The notes beneath the pieces are model-generated. The model ran no database searches, was not told the origin of the DNA, and was given only the letters and a program-made list of their open reading frames with translations. DNA of 64,000 bases from NCBI GenBank assembly GCA_963555705.1, contig OY743187.1, positions 11,670,133 to 11,734,132 on the forward strand. Reading direction: 5' to 3'. The position numbers and the translations under genes are program-made. Numbering within the stretch: the first letter of the stretch is position 1; each line of letters starts with the position of its first letter. Below are positions 35,774 to 48,619 of the stretch, one piece after another. The DNA is from Ligustrum vulgare. Lineage: Eukaryota; Streptophyta; Magnoliopsida; Lamiales; Oleaceae.

Positions 35774-37000
35774 ATGCGAAGTTCGAGACACGGAGATCTT
35801 CTAGAAGTTGACCCGGAAATCGAACGCACATTTCATCGCAAGCTAAGAGAGGCAGAATTAGCAGAAAAACAACAAAAACAACAAGATATGGCAAACAACT
35901 TGGGAAATCAAGAATTGCAAGTGGAAGATGAAGGGAACATGCTAGTTGGGGACTTTATGACTCCGCAGATAATTCAAAATCAGTCAAGTATTGTCTACCC
36001 TCCATTTGGTCAGCCAAACTTCCAGTTAAAAACAAATGTTATCCATTTATTTCAAAATGGACATCAATTTTATGGAAGAGCCGACGAGAATCCGCACACC
36101 CATGTATCGAGGTTCTTAGAGCTTTGCCAACACTTCAAGTTTCAGGGGATATCAGATGATGCCATCAGACTTCGTCTTTTTCCACATACTCTGAGAGATA
36201 GAGCTCTAGAATGGTTAGACTCTCGACCTACAGCTAGCATAACAACATGGAATGATCTGGCTCAGAAGTTCTGTACAAAGTTCTTCCCGCCAATCAAAAT
36301 TGCAAAGCTCAAGCACGACATATCAGTATTTCAACAACAGGATGCAGAGTCATTTGATGAGACATGGAACAGATTTAAAAACATGCTCAGGAAGTGTCCT
36401 CATCATGGGATTTCGAGGGGAGTGCAAGTACAGTATTTCTACGCAGGTTTGCTACCTCAATTCAAAAGTCTAGTAGACTCATCATCTAATGGGTCACTTT
36501 CTACTAAGACTATTGATGAAGCATTGGAGCTGTTTGAAAGAATTGCTAACACAAATGCAATGTGGGCCTCAGACCGAGTAATCCAAAAGAGACCTTCTGG
36601 AGTGTATGAAGTGGATAATTATACAGCCCTATCTGCAAAAATTGACTCTTTGGTGAATAAGGTGGAAAGCATAGCAATGGCTGGAAATCCAATGAAGAAT
36701 GCCAGAACACTTTGCGAAGAATGTGGTGCAGACCATAACACTTAAGATTGTCCTATCTTAGTTCAGCTACCAGAGCAAATTGATTTTGTTCAAGGAGGTG
36801 GTCGACCACAAAATAATCCCTATTCAAATACGTACAATCCAGGGTGGCGAAATCATCCTAATTTTGGATGGAGGGACAATCAAAATACAAGAAGACCACA
36901 ACAACCTATGTACCAGCAAGAGGAGAAGAAGTCTTCAATTGAGGATCTACTCGGGAAATTTATCGAGAAAACAGAGCGGTATATGGGAAAAAATGATTAG
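35774..37000 (+). pseudogene. gag: Athila-like gag, interrupted by two in-frame stops
   Basis: Gag forms the virus-like particle and packages element RNA. The first ATG of the frame is at 35774 (MRSSRHGDLLEVDPE). Residues about 120-250 are a retrotransposon gag domain (LRDRALEWLDS, FFPPIKIAKLKHDI, QYFYAGLLPQFKSLVDSS). A zinc knuckle C314-X2-C317-X3-H321-X4-C326 follows, but codon 324 inside it is TAA (36743-36745). The same frame continues through a Gln/Asn/Pro-rich linker to a TAG at 36998-37000 and then straight into pol. Nothing after either stop looks like a dedicated readthrough signal, so ordinary mutation is the simplest reading. A host with frequent readthrough cannot be excluded from sequence. 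Confidence 0.9.
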
Positions 37001-37003
37001 TTT

Positions 37004-40000
37004 ATGAGAAGGACAGAGACTACACTTCAAAATCAACATGCAGCCATAAAGAACTTGGAAACACAGGTGGGGCAGATGGCGATAGCTATTTCAGGGAGGC
37101 AGCAAGGTACCCTACCTAGTAACACAGAAATAAATCCTAGAGAACATGTGAAATCCATTACTACCAGGAGTGGGGCCCAACTACCAGAGATTGGTGTTAA
37201 ACAATCAGCTACTAACCAGGATAAGGGGGTAGAACAAGAAATAGAGCATGATCGAGCATCGGAAAATACGTCTGAAACAAAGGATGGGTCAAGTAAGGTG
37301 AAATCACCAATTAAGCCTTATGAGACTCCAATTCCTTTTCCACAGAGGTTAAGAAATCAGAAGATGGACAAACAGTTCGAGAAATTTCAAAACATCTTCA
37401 AAAAGATCCATATCAACATCCCCTTCGCAGATGCACTTGCGCAAATGCCAAGTTATGCAAAATTCATGAAGGACATCCTAACACACAAAAGAAAGCTGGA
37501 GGAACATGAGACAGTGATGCTTTCAGAAGGCTGCAGCGCTAGGTTGCAAAATAAACTTCCACCGAAATTAAACGATTCAGGGAGTTTTACTATACCTTGT
37601 AAAATTGGAAATTGTCATTTTGACAGTGCTTTATGTGATTTGGGAGCAAGTATTAACTTGATGCCATTTTCTGTTTGCAGGAAACTAGGTTTGGGGGAAC
37701 CAAAACCAACAACTGTGACTTTACAGCTGGCAGACCGATCAATCACATATCCACGAGGAATAATTGAAGACATTTTGGTAAAGGTGGAGAAATTTATTTT
37801 TCCAGCTGATTTTGTTGTGTTGGATATGGAAGAAGACAAGAATGTGCCATTGATACTGAGGAGACCATTCTTGCGGACTGGGGGTGCGATCATTGACGTG
37901 GGAAAAGGACAGCTCAAATTACAGTTCGACAATGAGGAAATAACATTCGATGTCTATAAAGCAATGAAGTATCCTACCCCATCAAGTTCATGTTACCGAG
38001 ACGATGTTTTAGATGAAGCAGTACAGGAAGCAGTAAGGGAAGTATTTAGCTGGAAAAATCCTTCTGACCCCCTTGAAGAAATCATCATGAATTCAAGCTC
38101 CATAAATTCTCTATCAAAAGAAGAGCTTGAAGCGTGCAAGGAATTTTTGGCTAACCCTCCATATAGACGCAGAACACATTTTGAGGAATTGGGGATAAGT
38201 TCCACAAAGCCACTCCCATCTATTCAGCAGCCTCCAAAGTTAGAAATCAAGCAGTTACCACCTCACCTTCGTTATGCATACTTGGGGGAGTCGTCTACTT
38301 TACCTGTCATAGTGGCGAGCTCTATTACAGAAGTCGAAGAAGAGAAACTACTTGGGGTGTTGCGAGATCACAAAAGGGCTATTGGATGGACCATTGCTGA
38401 CATAAGAGGCATTAGTCCAGCAATTTGCATGCACAAAATACTGATGGAAGACAAATTCAAACCAACGGTGGATGGGGAAAGGAGGCTGAACCCGAACATG
38501 AAAGAGGTGGTTAGAGCAGAAGTGATGAAACTGTTGGATGCAGGAATCATTTATCCCATATCAGATAGTGGTTGGGTCAGCCCAGTTCAAGTTGTGCCAA
38601 AGAAAGGGGGAATCACAGTAGTGCCAAATGAAAAGAACGAACTAATCCCCACGAGAACAGTTACTGGATGGAGAGTTTGCATAGATTATCGCAAACTCAA
38701 CAATGCAACAAGGAAGGATCACTTTCCCCTTCCGTTTATTGATCAGATGTTGGAAAGATTAGCAGGCCATTCACATTACTGCTTTCTGGATGGATATTCA
38801 GGGTATAATCAGATTGCCATCGCGCCCGAAGATCAGGAGAAGACAACATTTACATGCCCCTATGGTACTTTCGCTTATCGCCGAATGCCATTCGGTTTAT
38901 GTAACGCTCCAGCCACGTTTCAGCGATGCATGATGGCTATCTTCTCTGATATGGTAGAAAAATTCATTGAAGTATTCATGGATGACTTTTCAGTTTTTGG
39001 ATCCTCATTTGACGAGTGTTTGGAACATTTAAAACTGGTTCTACAAAGATGTGAAGAAACGAATCTGGTGCTAAACTGGGAGAAGTGCCACTTCATGGTG
39101 AAAGAAGGAATAGTTCTAGGGCACAGGATTTTCGAAAAGGGCATTGAGGTAGACAAAGCAAAAATTCAAGTGATCGAGAAGCTACCACCTCCTACGTCAG
39201 TAAAAGGGGTTCGGAGTTTTCTTGGCCATGCAGGATTCTACAGGCGTTTTATTAAAGACTTCTCGAAAATCACAAAACCTTTGTGTAACTTATTGATGAA
39301 AGAGGTGCCATTTATATTCTCTGAAGAATGTTTAGTAGCCTTCAATGCTTTGAAGGAGAGGTTGATATCTGCACCGGTGATCATCGCACCTGATTGGGAA
39401 TTACCATTTGAATTGATGTGCGATGCAAGTGACTATGCAGTAGGAGCAGTTCTGGGGCAACGAAGAGGAAAAGTATTTCACGTGATTCACTATGCTAGCC
39501 GGACGCTCAATGATGCACAGCTTAATTACGCCACTACTGAGAAGGAGCTACTTGCTGTTGTCTTTGCATTTGATAAATTTCGCTCTTATCTGGTGGGGTC
39601 AAAGGTGACAGTCTACACAGACCACTCTGCCCTAAAATATCTGTTGAGTAAAAAGGATGCAAAACCCAGATTGATCAGATGGATATTGCTGTTGCAAGAA
39701 TTTGATTTGGAAATCAAGGATAAAAAAGGATGCGAGAATGTAGTAGCAGATCATCTGTCTCGCCTTGAACAAGAAAAAGAGCCAATTTTGGCAGACATTA
39801 GCGAAGTTTTCCCAGATGAGCAGTTGTTTGGTGTAGAGGAGGCTCCGTGGTATGTAGACATCGTGAACTACCTAGCAAAAGCCATCATTCCACCTGGATA
39901 CTCGAGTCATCAGAAGAAGAAATTCTTTTCTGACTTGAAATATTATTTGTGGGAAGATCCTATTCTTTATAAAAGATGCCCGGATCAGGTTATTAGGAGG

Positions 40001-41131
40001 TGTGTGCCAGAAGATGAAACGGTAAAAATATTGGAGCAATGTCATTCTTTCGCGTATGGTGGTCACTTTGGAGCTTCTAAAACGGCTGCAAAAGTTCTAC
40101 AGTCAGGATTCTATTGGCCTACCATATTCAAGGATGCCTATGTACTGGTGAAAAATTGTGATAGGTGTCAAAGGACTGGAAACATATCTAGGAGAAATGA
40201 AATGCCTCTAAACAGTGTTCTAGAAGTGGAAATTTTTGATGTTTGGGGAATAGATTTCATGGGTCCATTCATCCCTTCTTACTCAAATCAGTATATTCTT
40301 GTAGCAGTAGATTACGTATCTAAATGGGTTGAAGCTGTCGCGTTACCTACTAATGATGGCCGCGTGGTGATGGATTTTCTAAAGAAAATCATTTTTGCAA
40401 GGTATGGCACTCCACGAGCTATAATCAGTGATGGAGGTAAACATTTCTGTAACAAGCAGTTCGACCAGCTGCTGGTCAAATATGGAGTAAATCACAGGGT
40501 TGCCACTCCATACCACCCCCAAACGAGCGGACAGGTGGAGGTCTCCAACAGGGAACTTAAAAGGATCCTTGAAGTCACAGTGAATTCAACAAGGAAGGAC
40601 TGGTCCAAAAAGCTTGACGATGCATTGTGGGCTTACAGAACAGCTTTCAATACACCCATTGGAATGTCCCCCTATCGCCTCGTATTTGGGAAGGCATGCC
40701 ACTTACCCGTTGAGCTTGAGCACAAGGCCTTTTGGGCTATAAAGAAGTTGAATTTTGATTTACAAGCGGCGGGGGAGAAAAAATTGTTGCAATTAAATGA
40801 AATGGATGAATTCAGGTTGGAAGCATATGAGAGTTCAAAATTGTATAAGGAACGCACCAAAAAGTGGCACGACAAGCATATTCAACGAAAGGATTTTGAG
40901 GTTGGTCAACAGGTTCTCCTATACAATTCTCGCCTGAAATTGTTTCCGGGCAAGCTGAGATCAAGGTGGTCGGGTCCATACTCGGTTACCAAGGTTTATC
41001 CATTCGGGGCAGTTGAAATCACTCATGAGGAGAATGGCACATTTAGAGTGAACGGACAACGCTTGAAGCCTTATTGGGGTGGTGACTATTCTAAAGAAAA
41101 GACCACCACTTCTCTCGCCTCATTGGAGTAA
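37004..41131 (+). CDS. pol: Athila-like pol polyprotein (PR-RT-RH-IN)
   Basis: This 1,375-codon open frame is in the same frame as gag. It supplies protease, reverse transcriptase, RNase H and integrase for copying element RNA and inserting the DNA. The protease centres on D212-L-G-A at residues 212-215, with Leu in place of the usual Ser/Thr. The reverse transcriptase core starts near W556 and holds FMDDF at 658-662, as in Athila elements. RNase H includes CDAS (D807) and TDHS (D873). The integrase zinc finger uses H1014, H1021, C1052 and C1055, and its catalytic triad is D1084, D1143 and E1179 (35 residues between the last two). A GPY-like C-terminus ([19 protein letters not shown]) ends it; there is no chromodomain. 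All landmarks are intact. The ATG at 37004 follows the TAG by one codon and is an arbitrary start. Confidence 0.95.
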   Translation: MRRTETTLQNQHAAIKNLETQVGQMAIAISGRQQGTLPSNTEINPREHVKSITTRSGAQLPEIGVKQSATNQDKGVEQEIEHDRASENTSETKDGSSKVKSPIKPYETPIPFPQRLRNQKMDKQFEKFQNIFKKIHINIPFADALAQMPSYAKFMKDILTHKRKLEEHETVMLSEGCSARLQNKLPPKLNDSGSFTIPCKIGNCHFDSALCDLGASINLMPFSVCRKLGLGEPKPTTVTLQLADRSITYPRGIIEDILVKVEKFIFPADFVVLDMEEDKNVPLILRRPFLRTGGAIIDVGKGQLKLQFDNEEITFDVYKAMKYPTPSSSCYRDDVLDEAVQEAVREVFSWKNPSDPLEEIIMNSSSINSLSKEELEACKEFLANPPYRRRTHFEELGISSTKPLPSIQQPPKLEIKQLPPHLRYAYLGESSTLPVIVASSITEVEEEKLLGVLRDHKRAIGWTIADIRGISPAICMHKILMEDKFKPTVDGERRLNPNMKEVVRAEVMKLLDAGIIYPISDSGWVSPVQVVPKKGGITVVPNEKNELIPTRTVTGWRVCIDYRKLNNATRKDHFPLPFIDQMLERLAGHSHYCFLDGYSGYNQIAIAPEDQEKTTFTCPYGTFAYRRMPFGLCNAPATFQRCMMAIFSDMVEKFIEVFMDDFSVFGSSFDECLEHLKLVLQRCEETNLVLNWEKCHFMVKEGIVLGHRIFEKGIEVDKAKIQVIEKLPPPTSVKGVRSFLGHAGFYRRFIKDFSKITKPLCNLLMKEVPFIFSEECLVAFNALKERLISAPVIIAPDWELPFELMCDASDYAVGAVLGQRRGKVFHVIHYASRTLNDAQLNYATTEKELLAVVFAFDKFRSYLVGSKVTVYTDHSALKYLLSKKDAKPRLIRWILLLQEFDLEIKDKKGCENVVADHLSRLEQEKEPILADISEVFPDEQLFGVEEAPWYVDIVNYLAKAIIPPGYSSHQKKKFFSDLKYYLWEDPILYKRCPDQVIRRCVPEDETVKILEQCHSFAYGGHFGASKTAAKVLQSGFYWPTIFKDAYVLVKNCDRCQRTGNISRRNEMPLNSVLEVEIFDVWGIDFMGPFIPSYSNQYILVAVDYVSKWVEAVALPTNDGRVVMDFLKKIIFARYGTPRAIISDGGKHFCNKQFDQLLVKYGVNHRVATPYHPQTSGQVEVSNRELKRILEVTVNSTRKDWSKKLDDALWAYRTAFNTPIGMSPYRLVFGKACHLPVELEHKAFWAIKKLNFDLQAAGEKKLLQLNEMDEFRLEAYESSKLYKERTKKWHDKHIQRKDFEVGQQVLLYNSRLKLFPGKLRSRWSGPYSVTKVYPFGAVEITHEENGTFRVNGQRLKPYWGGDYSKEKTTTSLASLE

Positions 41132-43285
41132 ATCCCGAGAAAGTCGAGCTTAAGACTATAAATGAAGCGCTTTATGGGAGGCAACCCATATTTCTTCCTT
41201 TTTATTTACATTTACTTTCTTGTATGTCATTTTATTTTACTTTATGCCATTTTAGCTCTTTTTAGGTGAATAACTTTACTTGGTGCATTTTCATACTTTT
41301 ACATTTCTATTTGACATTTCATAATCCTACATTTTGCATTTTTGGAATGTTAGGTAGAATATTAGCTACATAATGTTCGTACTAATCATTCACACAATCA
41401 CCCACCTAAAGCATGTTATCCATTCTCATAATTCATGATCATGAAATTAATGTTTGAAAAATCATTGTATAGATCATGAAGTGATTAGGGGACTACAAAC
41501 GATTTTGAAAATCAAAAAAAAAAAAAAAAAGGGAAAAAATTTCATTACTGCCGTGAACTGCGCGATCGCGGGCCTATAGGCTTCGGCGATCGCGACTTTG
41601 CAGTAAAAAATCAACAGATTTTTTAACCTGGAACCACGCGATCGCTGGCACTCTTTCCAGGCGATCGCGTGGCTGTACTGAGAGTAAAATCGGCAGTTTA
41701 AGTGTTGAGCCTCATGTTTTCAATTTCAAACATTATACACTCGTTTTCTCTCCCCTAATCATCTCACATTTGATCTTCCATTTTGTGTGTATGTCATCAA
41801 CACCTAGTTGCACCAAATTCATTGCTATTTTCACATCCAAATCAATGAAAGGTATGAAATTCTTCATTTAAATCCATGTTTCCTCAAAATTTTGAAATTC
41901 TCTTTGAATTCTTGGATTTTGAAATTGTAAATGGTGAAGATTGGGCTTAGGTTAGATGTTGGAGAAGGTGATTTTTGGTTTAGTAGACAAAATTTTTTGT
42001 TCATTCATGCCTCCAAACCTATGCATACCCTTTGATTTTTGCAATGCACAACATGTGTTTGATGAAATGCCACAAAGACATTCTAGTGCTAATTTGAGAC
42101 ATCCTTTCGAGCATTTATCTTCATGATATGTTTCTCATTGTTTATATGTGTGTAGTTCATAAATTAGTCCACCACATTGCATAAAAATCATGAAAACCAA
42201 CATTGCACCATGGCAGCCCCATTGCAAGGCCACTGCAGGCCATTGCACCTGAAAATCCACTCACGTCACCTATTTTTCCGCATTGTTTCATGACCCTATT
42301 TATCTTCAAATGAGCTGAATTTTGAATATATAGTCGATCATGCTATGCACTTTAACGTATCAAAAGATGGCTCGGAAAAATTTATGTTTTTCTAGGTCAT
42401 GTCAAGGTTTGAATATGTGTAGTCGACTAAATTTTGAAAATTCAAAATTTTGCTTTAACTTTAGTTTGGGGGGTGTGGCACTGAACTTCCATTATTTCTT
42501 ATTGATGTTTATAACTTTTAATGTTACTTATCTCTTATTTGCAAGGTAAACATCAATCAAGACACCTCAAACCAAGTCGGGAGAAGCAAGAAAAGGGTCG
42601 ATTCATTCAACGCAATGCAATAGGAAGCTTCGAAGAAATACATCCTCTACACTAGGGAAGTTTCCGTTCTCTTTTCTTTGTCTTGTTTTATTTTGCTGAA
42701 TCTTTTTGACAAACATTGAGGACAATGTTCATTTCAAGTTTGGGGGTGAAAATTCATTGCATTCATCGTTCATTTTATATTCATTCGATTCTTTAGGGGC
42801 TATTTATTTAGTAAAAAAAAAAAATTTGAAAAATGTGTTAACATGTTTATTGCCTAGGATATAGTATGAATCAATTTGTGCTTAGGCTTGAAAATTGGAT
42901 AACATGAAAGCATAAACTTATCTAGCACTAGTTATGTTTTGCTAGATTCATATTCATTGCGCACATAGCCAGTGTTGGATAATTGCTTGTGTGAGGGGTT
43001 TTGTTTAATACATGTGGGGCAAATTTGTGCAATTTGCACTTGGAAATGACTTGAAAATCCCTGAACTTAGATTGTTAGACATCCCACCCCTAAAGTAGAA
43101 CCAATCATGCTAAAAGGCAAGTTTGGGGGTAAAATGGTTGGAATATGTGTGTATTGACGGGTTGGAGGTCTGTGGTTCTTGGTTTTGCACTTTAGTCATT
43201 ACAGTTTGGTCAACGGGTATAAACCATTTCCAACATAAAAACAGAAAAATGCTGAAGGTCTTATTCCGCTCTTCAAATGGCTTTT

Positions 43286-43570
43286 TGACTCGAGTAAGTA
43301 AGTCCGAGGGGTCTTTCAAACCTGGTGCCCTAAAGCCAACTGGCTTGGGAGTCAACGACCTAAAGCTCGTTACAGGGGTCAATTAGAAAGCAAGTACGGA
43401 GAGTGGACTTACACATAAGACATTATAACATCTTTAACTTTTCTGTTTAAGCCTTTATGACTCGGGCAAGTACGTCTGAGGGGTTCTTTGAACCTGGTAC
43501 CCTAAAGCCAACTGGTTTGGGAGTTACCGATCTGAAAGCCCGCTACAGGGGTCATATAGAAAGCCCATAT
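43286..43570 (+). repeat. 172-bp-spaced tandem repeat in the Athila 3' region
   Basis: The text from TGACTCGAGTAAGTAAGTCC (43286) through CCTAAAGCCAACTGG and CAGGGGTCA to GAAAGC recurs from TGACTCGGGCAAGTACGTC (43458). The copies span about 110 bases and are roughly 80 percent identical by eye. Confidence 0.85.
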
Positions 43571-44180
43571 GAAAAGTTCTGCACAAAGATGGTAAAAGAC
43601 AGGGACAATTAAAAGAAAAAGTCGTCCATCATAAGAAAATATATATATATATATATTATTGCATGGTATAAGCTTTGTTGACTGAGTTGTGGTGGTTGAC
43701 GTTGTAGAATTGGGGACTGCTTTCTTTTGATTTGTCATGCACGCATATTTCTGATTCTGATTACCTTGTGTGGAAAAAGCAAAGAATATTTTTAGAACCC
43801 ACATAGATAAAAACCTGGGATGCGAGAGAAAAAGCAGAAAGTGCTGATCATCCATGAGCGGTGAAAGGAATTTTATTAGAAATCATAGATTGACCACATG
43901 GGATTCGGGCTGGATTATGCATAATGAGCCACACAGTGTTGAGTATATCTTTTGCATAAGTATGCGTTTGACATTGGCTATTCACACACACACTTAAAAA
44001 TCTGGCAGATATAACTAGAAATTATTTTGCATTGTTGTTCATGGCGCTTGCTGAAGTTTAAATTGGTTTGGACTATAGAGGCATATGGTAAACATGTTGA
44101 CACAACAAAAATATTTATTCTCATATTTCTTTGATTTTTGTAGTTTAGTTTACATTGTTCGAGGACGAACAATAATTCTA

Positions 44181-44193
44181 GTTTGGGGGTATT
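44181..44193 (+). other. Probable polypurine tract of the Athila-like element
   Basis: GTTTGGGGGTATT abuts the first base of the 3' LTR, where plus-strand DNA synthesis is primed. Only the GGGGG core is purine, so the exact tract is uncertain. Confidence 0.5.
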
Positions 44194-45684
44194 TGATAAG
44201 CGTATTTTATACACTTATTTGTATGTCTAAATTAGGATTAATTATTGTCGTTTGGGAATATTTGCTAGTTAATTTATGTTTATTTTTTTACTTTTCAGAA
44301 AATGTCCCAATTGAAGAAGAATGAATGGAAAAATGACACGATTGGATGTTAATTGGAGCTAAATTGGACAAGTGAGGAGTTGGTGACGTCAACCGGGAAA
44401 CATGCTTGGTGCCAAAGTCACTAAATCAGAGGCTGGAGGACCCAATTGATTGAATTAAGAGCTTGAATGGTCAAACCGAGAAGAAGATAAAGTTTGAGGA
44501 CTAAATTGCAACAATTGAAAGCTGAGGACTGAAGGTGCAATTAAAAGTCAGGGACTAACTTGTACAGCCGAGAAAATCGCGAAGTCGCGATCGCTGATCA
44601 CATACCAAGCGATCGCGAGATGAGGCAAATTCTTAACCCGAGAGTTTTAACATCAGCCACGCGATCGCTATGGTTTCTACCACGCGATCGCGCAGCTTTC
44701 CGGCTGGGCCACTGATGGGCTTTTCACGCGAATTCTGATTTAATTCACCCCTTTTCGCCTAGGTCAGAGGGGGGACATATATATAGAACATGACACACGA
44801 AATTTGAGAGTCATTCTTAACCTAATACACCAAGAAGCACATCAAAGCTTTGAAGAGCGGAGTTGTGAAGATTTATCCACATTTTCTTGGGATTTTCATA
44901 TTATAGGTGATGAAGTTCTTTTATATTTGTGATTTGCTATTAACTATGTATCTAGGCTAATTTTCCATTGTGCTAGGATTATGATGAAGTCTTAGACAAT
45001 TATTTCATGCTTTGGTTTACTTAATCTTATGACAATTGGTATTCTGAGTTATTGATTCGTATTTATTTTCATCTATAATTTTGATGCATGAATTATATGA
45101 TGTATGTGGTGGAATTTTATGATCGAAAGAGTGGAATTTCACTAGACTTGAATCAATAGCCATAGGGTTCGATAGGGATAGAAATATACCACTATGCCCT
45201 ATGTGATCTTTTCATGTTTTGCTTGTTTAATGCTTTCCTAAATATTAGCATTCATCATAGAAATATAGGTGGATCGTAATTAGGAAAATGCTTAATTCTT
45301 GTTCGAAAGAGAGTTTTAGGCAGTATAGAAACATTGATCGTCAATAATATACCTTGTCTTGGGTTATTTGAATTAAAGTGTGAAATATCAATACTAAGAT
45401 GGATTCTAAATCCTAGCACTTCATTTACATACATTTGTTAAACAAATCTTGAAAATTCCATTTGCTTAGTTATTTGATCATTAATTTTAGATTTCTTGGG
45501 TAACTTGGTCCACTCATTTAGAATCTCTTATAAACCACTGCAAATTCATTCGTTTCGGTTAAGGTTAATAATTTAAGAAAATAGATCTAACCAATCCTTG
45601 TGGGAACGACATTCGGACTCAAATCCATTTTATTACCTGTTCGATACCGTACACTTGCGGTAAGAGTCAAAATTAGTTCGATCA
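44194..45684 (+). repeat. 3' LTR of the Athila-like element
   Basis: 1,491 bp and nearly identical to the 5' LTR. It lacks the 8-bp AAGTAATG-type insertion near the start and has a 4-bp GTAC insertion near the end. Confidence 0.95.
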
Positions 45685-46440
45685 ACAGTCTTCTTGGAAT
45701 AAATACTATTTAATGTGTGTTTATTAGTTTACATTTTAGAAAAGATCCCAAAATCATGAGAATGAAGCATTTGATGAAAATAAAGTACAATTGGATGACA
45801 TTTGGAACTATATTGAACAACTGAGAAATTAATTACGTCAACCAAGAAAGATGCATGGTACTAAAGTGAAGTAATCAAAAGTTGGAGGACCCATTGAAGA
45901 AGTTGAGAGCTGAAACGAGCTAATCGAGAATATTCTAAAGGATGGGAATCAAAATGCTTCAATTGAAAGTGAAGGATTGAAGTTGCAAATAAAAGGCAAG
46001 GACCAACTTAGACATAGTTCAAAGTGGAAAATTGCACTTGATGGTATTACCACGCGATTGTGGCACACAAAGGCGCACGATCGAGCGAGTTTATCAAATT
46101 TCCACACGAGGCTAGAAAACTCTTCCACGCAATCGCACGGTATTGAATCGGCTGGACCAAATGTGGGCTTTTCGCGCGCGGATTCAACAAATTTTCCACA
46201 ATTCTTCCACTAAGATTCTCCAATACCTATATAATGAACAGTAAATGCACGAATTCTAGACCTTTACCTCACTTAAAAACATCGCATAATTTAGATTTTC
46301 ACGCAAAATTGTTGGGAGATTGAAGCAAAGTAAGGGGTGAGACTTGAAGACTGCTTAAAAAATCGATACTTGGTGCAAGCTTTCCATTATTCTATGTTAT
46401 TTTCAAAGAACGCCTAGTTATATTGTTTTTGTAATTTAAA

Positions 46441-48063
46441 GGGTTAATAGTACAAAACGTCCATACCTTTGACATGTATTGTGCAAAACGTTCCAACGTT
46501 TTGATTTTTTACGCTAAACGTCCTAACCTTTACATTTTCTTGTGTGAGACATCCTTTCCGTAAAATTTAACCCCATTTCACCATTAATTTAGAATTGAAC
46601 AATAAATATTTAACACGTGCACGGGCATTTTCGTCAAAATCAAAAGCAGCCCATTCATATTTGGGTAATTTGCACAAAACGTCCATACGTTTGACACTTA
46701 TTGTGGAAAAACGTCCCTACGTTTATTTTTTTGGCGAATAACATCCCTACGTTTATTTTTTTGCGAATAACGTCCCTACCTTTAAATTTTCTTGTTGATT
46801 AGTCCTCAGATTTTACTTTTCTTTCAATTTAGTCATTCCGTATTTGATTTAAAGGTAATTGTCTTCAAACGTGTATAACTTTTGAGCTACAACTCCGAAT
46901 TGCACTCCGTTTTTTGCGTTAAACTCCAAATTCAACCATCCTTCTTATGATGTATCATGTGCTCATTTATTAAACATTTCGTTTTTGACTTTTGTATAGT
47001 GGATACTTATTTTGTTAGGGCATCATTGATTGACGTAAATTGATTTCTGTAAATTTTATTGAAATAGTGAAATTTTAATTTTAGTATGTGTTCGGCGGCC
47101 AGCGGAATTTATAAATTGAATTTATTTGACTTTTTAATTTTTTTAAGATAAAATATTTGATTAAAAATTGGTATGTTTAGCCCATGTTTGAGCCATATTA
47201 TAATCTTTAATAACTTTTTGAACAACGCACAATTTCTCTCTCCAATTTTTAAAAAGTGATTTGAAGAGAGAGAATGTGTGTTGTTCAAACAGTGATTTGA
47301 GATTATAATATGGCTCAAACAGAGGTTAAACATAACAATTTTTAACCAAACATTTTACATTAAAAAAATAAAAAAGTCAAATAAATCCAATTTATAAATT
47401 CCGCTAGCCGCCAAACGCACACTAAAATTAAAATTTCACTATTTCAATAAAATTTTCAGAAATCAATTTATGTCAATCAATGATGCCCTAACAAAATAAG
47501 TATCTACTATACAAAAATCAAAACGAAATGTTTAATAAATGAGCACATGATACATCATAAGAAAGATGGTTGAATTTGGAGTTCAACGCAAAAAACGGAG
47601 TGCAATTCGGAGTTGTAGATCAAAAGTTATACACGTTTGAAGACAATTACATTTAAATCAAATACGGAATGACTAAATTGAAAGAAAAGTAAAATTTGAG
47701 GACTAATCAACAAGAAAATTTAAAGGTAGGGACGTTATTTGCAAAAAAATAAACGTTGGGACGTTATTCATCAAAAAAATAAACGTATGGACGTTTTTCT
47801 ACAATAAATGTCAAACGTAGGGACGTTTTGTGCCATTACCCAAATATGAATGGGCTGGTTTTGATTTTGACGAAAATGCCCTTGCATGTGTTAAATATTT
47901 ACTGTTTAATTCTAAATTAACGGTGAAATGGGGTTAAATTTGACGGAAATGATGTCTCCCACAAAAAAATGTAAAGGTTGGGACGTTTAGCGTAAAAAAT
48001 CAAAACGTTGGGACGTTTTGCACAATACATGTCAAAGGTAGGGACGTTTTGTGCTATTAACCC
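46441..48063. mobile_element. Mutator-like fold-back element, nearly a full palindrome
   Basis: The left end GGGTTAATAGTACAAAACGT is mirrored at the right by ACGTTTTGTGCTATTAACCC. The 9-bp flanks TAATTTAAA (46432-46440) and TTATTTAAA (48064-48072) match at eight positions, the size expected for Mutator-like elements. The arms of roughly 790 bp pair almost to the centre near 47250, leaving a short loop. Each arm holds two related copies of the terminal motif (CACAAAACGTCC..GACA-TTATTGTG), at the tip and about 220 bases inside. There is no transposase. Confidence 0.88.
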
Positions 48064-48273
48064 TTATTTAAACATGATGTGTAACTAAATTTCAATGTTG
48101 GGATGAATGATGTAGCATAACTTTATTATTTTAATTTCATATTCCATTGTTTTAATGATTTATTGCATGTATATTGATTTATTATTGTGTTTAATGCACG
48201 AGTTAATTGATCACTAATTCTTGATATAATGAGTTATTTTCATAATCCAAGAGGTGAGTTAATAACTTAGATC

Positions 48274-48619
48274 TAAAGATGACAAAAAAATCTGACCCGA
48301 CGAGTACCCGATCCGAACCCACCCCGCCAACCGGCGGGGCGGCTATGGGATGGTTTTCCCCTACCAGAACGGGTTGCGGGGGCGGGTGCAAGTTTGGTCG
48401 TCCCGACTCGAACCCGCCCCGAATAAATAAATTAATAATAAATAATAAGGAAAAAAATAAAAATACCAAAAAAAATAAAAACAAAAAAAGTAAAAAAAAA
48501 TAAACGGGGCGGCGGGGTTGACCCGCCCCGAAATTCGCGTGGTGGGTGGCGGGTTCGAGTTTCATAAAATTTTGCGGGGCGGGGAAACCTGACCAGAACC
48601 CGCCCCGTTGCTATCACTA
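48274..48619. mobile_element. GC-rich hAT MITE
   Basis: The ends TAAAGATGACAA (48274) and, reversed, TAGTGATAGCAA (48619) share a hAT-like pattern. The flanking octamer CTTAGATC is perfect (48266-48273 and 48620-48627). Subterminal parts are dense in CCCGCCCCG-type motifs, and the centre is an A-rich tract. It is 346 bp long, so the reading frames across it are chance. Confidence 0.88.

Larger units (their letters stand above)
41132..44193 (+). other. 3' non-coding region of the Athila-like element
   Basis: About 3 kb without a coding frame. It opens with GGGAGGCAACCC near 41175 and has a poly-A run at 41514. A second cluster of four GCGATCGC palindromes lies at 41550-41675. TTTGGGGG tracts occur near 42464, 42738 and 43112, and again just before the 3' LTR. 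A tandem repeat of about 172 bp is listed separately. The place where other Athila elements have an env-like gene is here but empty. Confidence 0.8.
34135..45684 (+). mobile_element. Full-length Athila-like Ty3/gypsy retrotransposon
   Basis: The element has two LTRs (34135-35629 and 44194-45684), a tRNA-Asp primer-binding site, gag, pol and a 3-kb 3' non-coding region. The target duplication is a perfect ACAGT (34130-34134 and 45685-45689). The LTRs differ by roughly a dozen substitutions and two small indels (8 bp and 4 bp) by eye, under one percent divergence, so insertion is recent on an evolutionary scale. No envelope-like frame is present in the space where some Athila elements carry one. 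Confidence 0.95.

Noticed and set aside
41132..44193. Envelope-like gene of the Athila element
   Set aside because: No frame longer than about 90 codons and no transmembrane pattern of note; the region is non-coding here.
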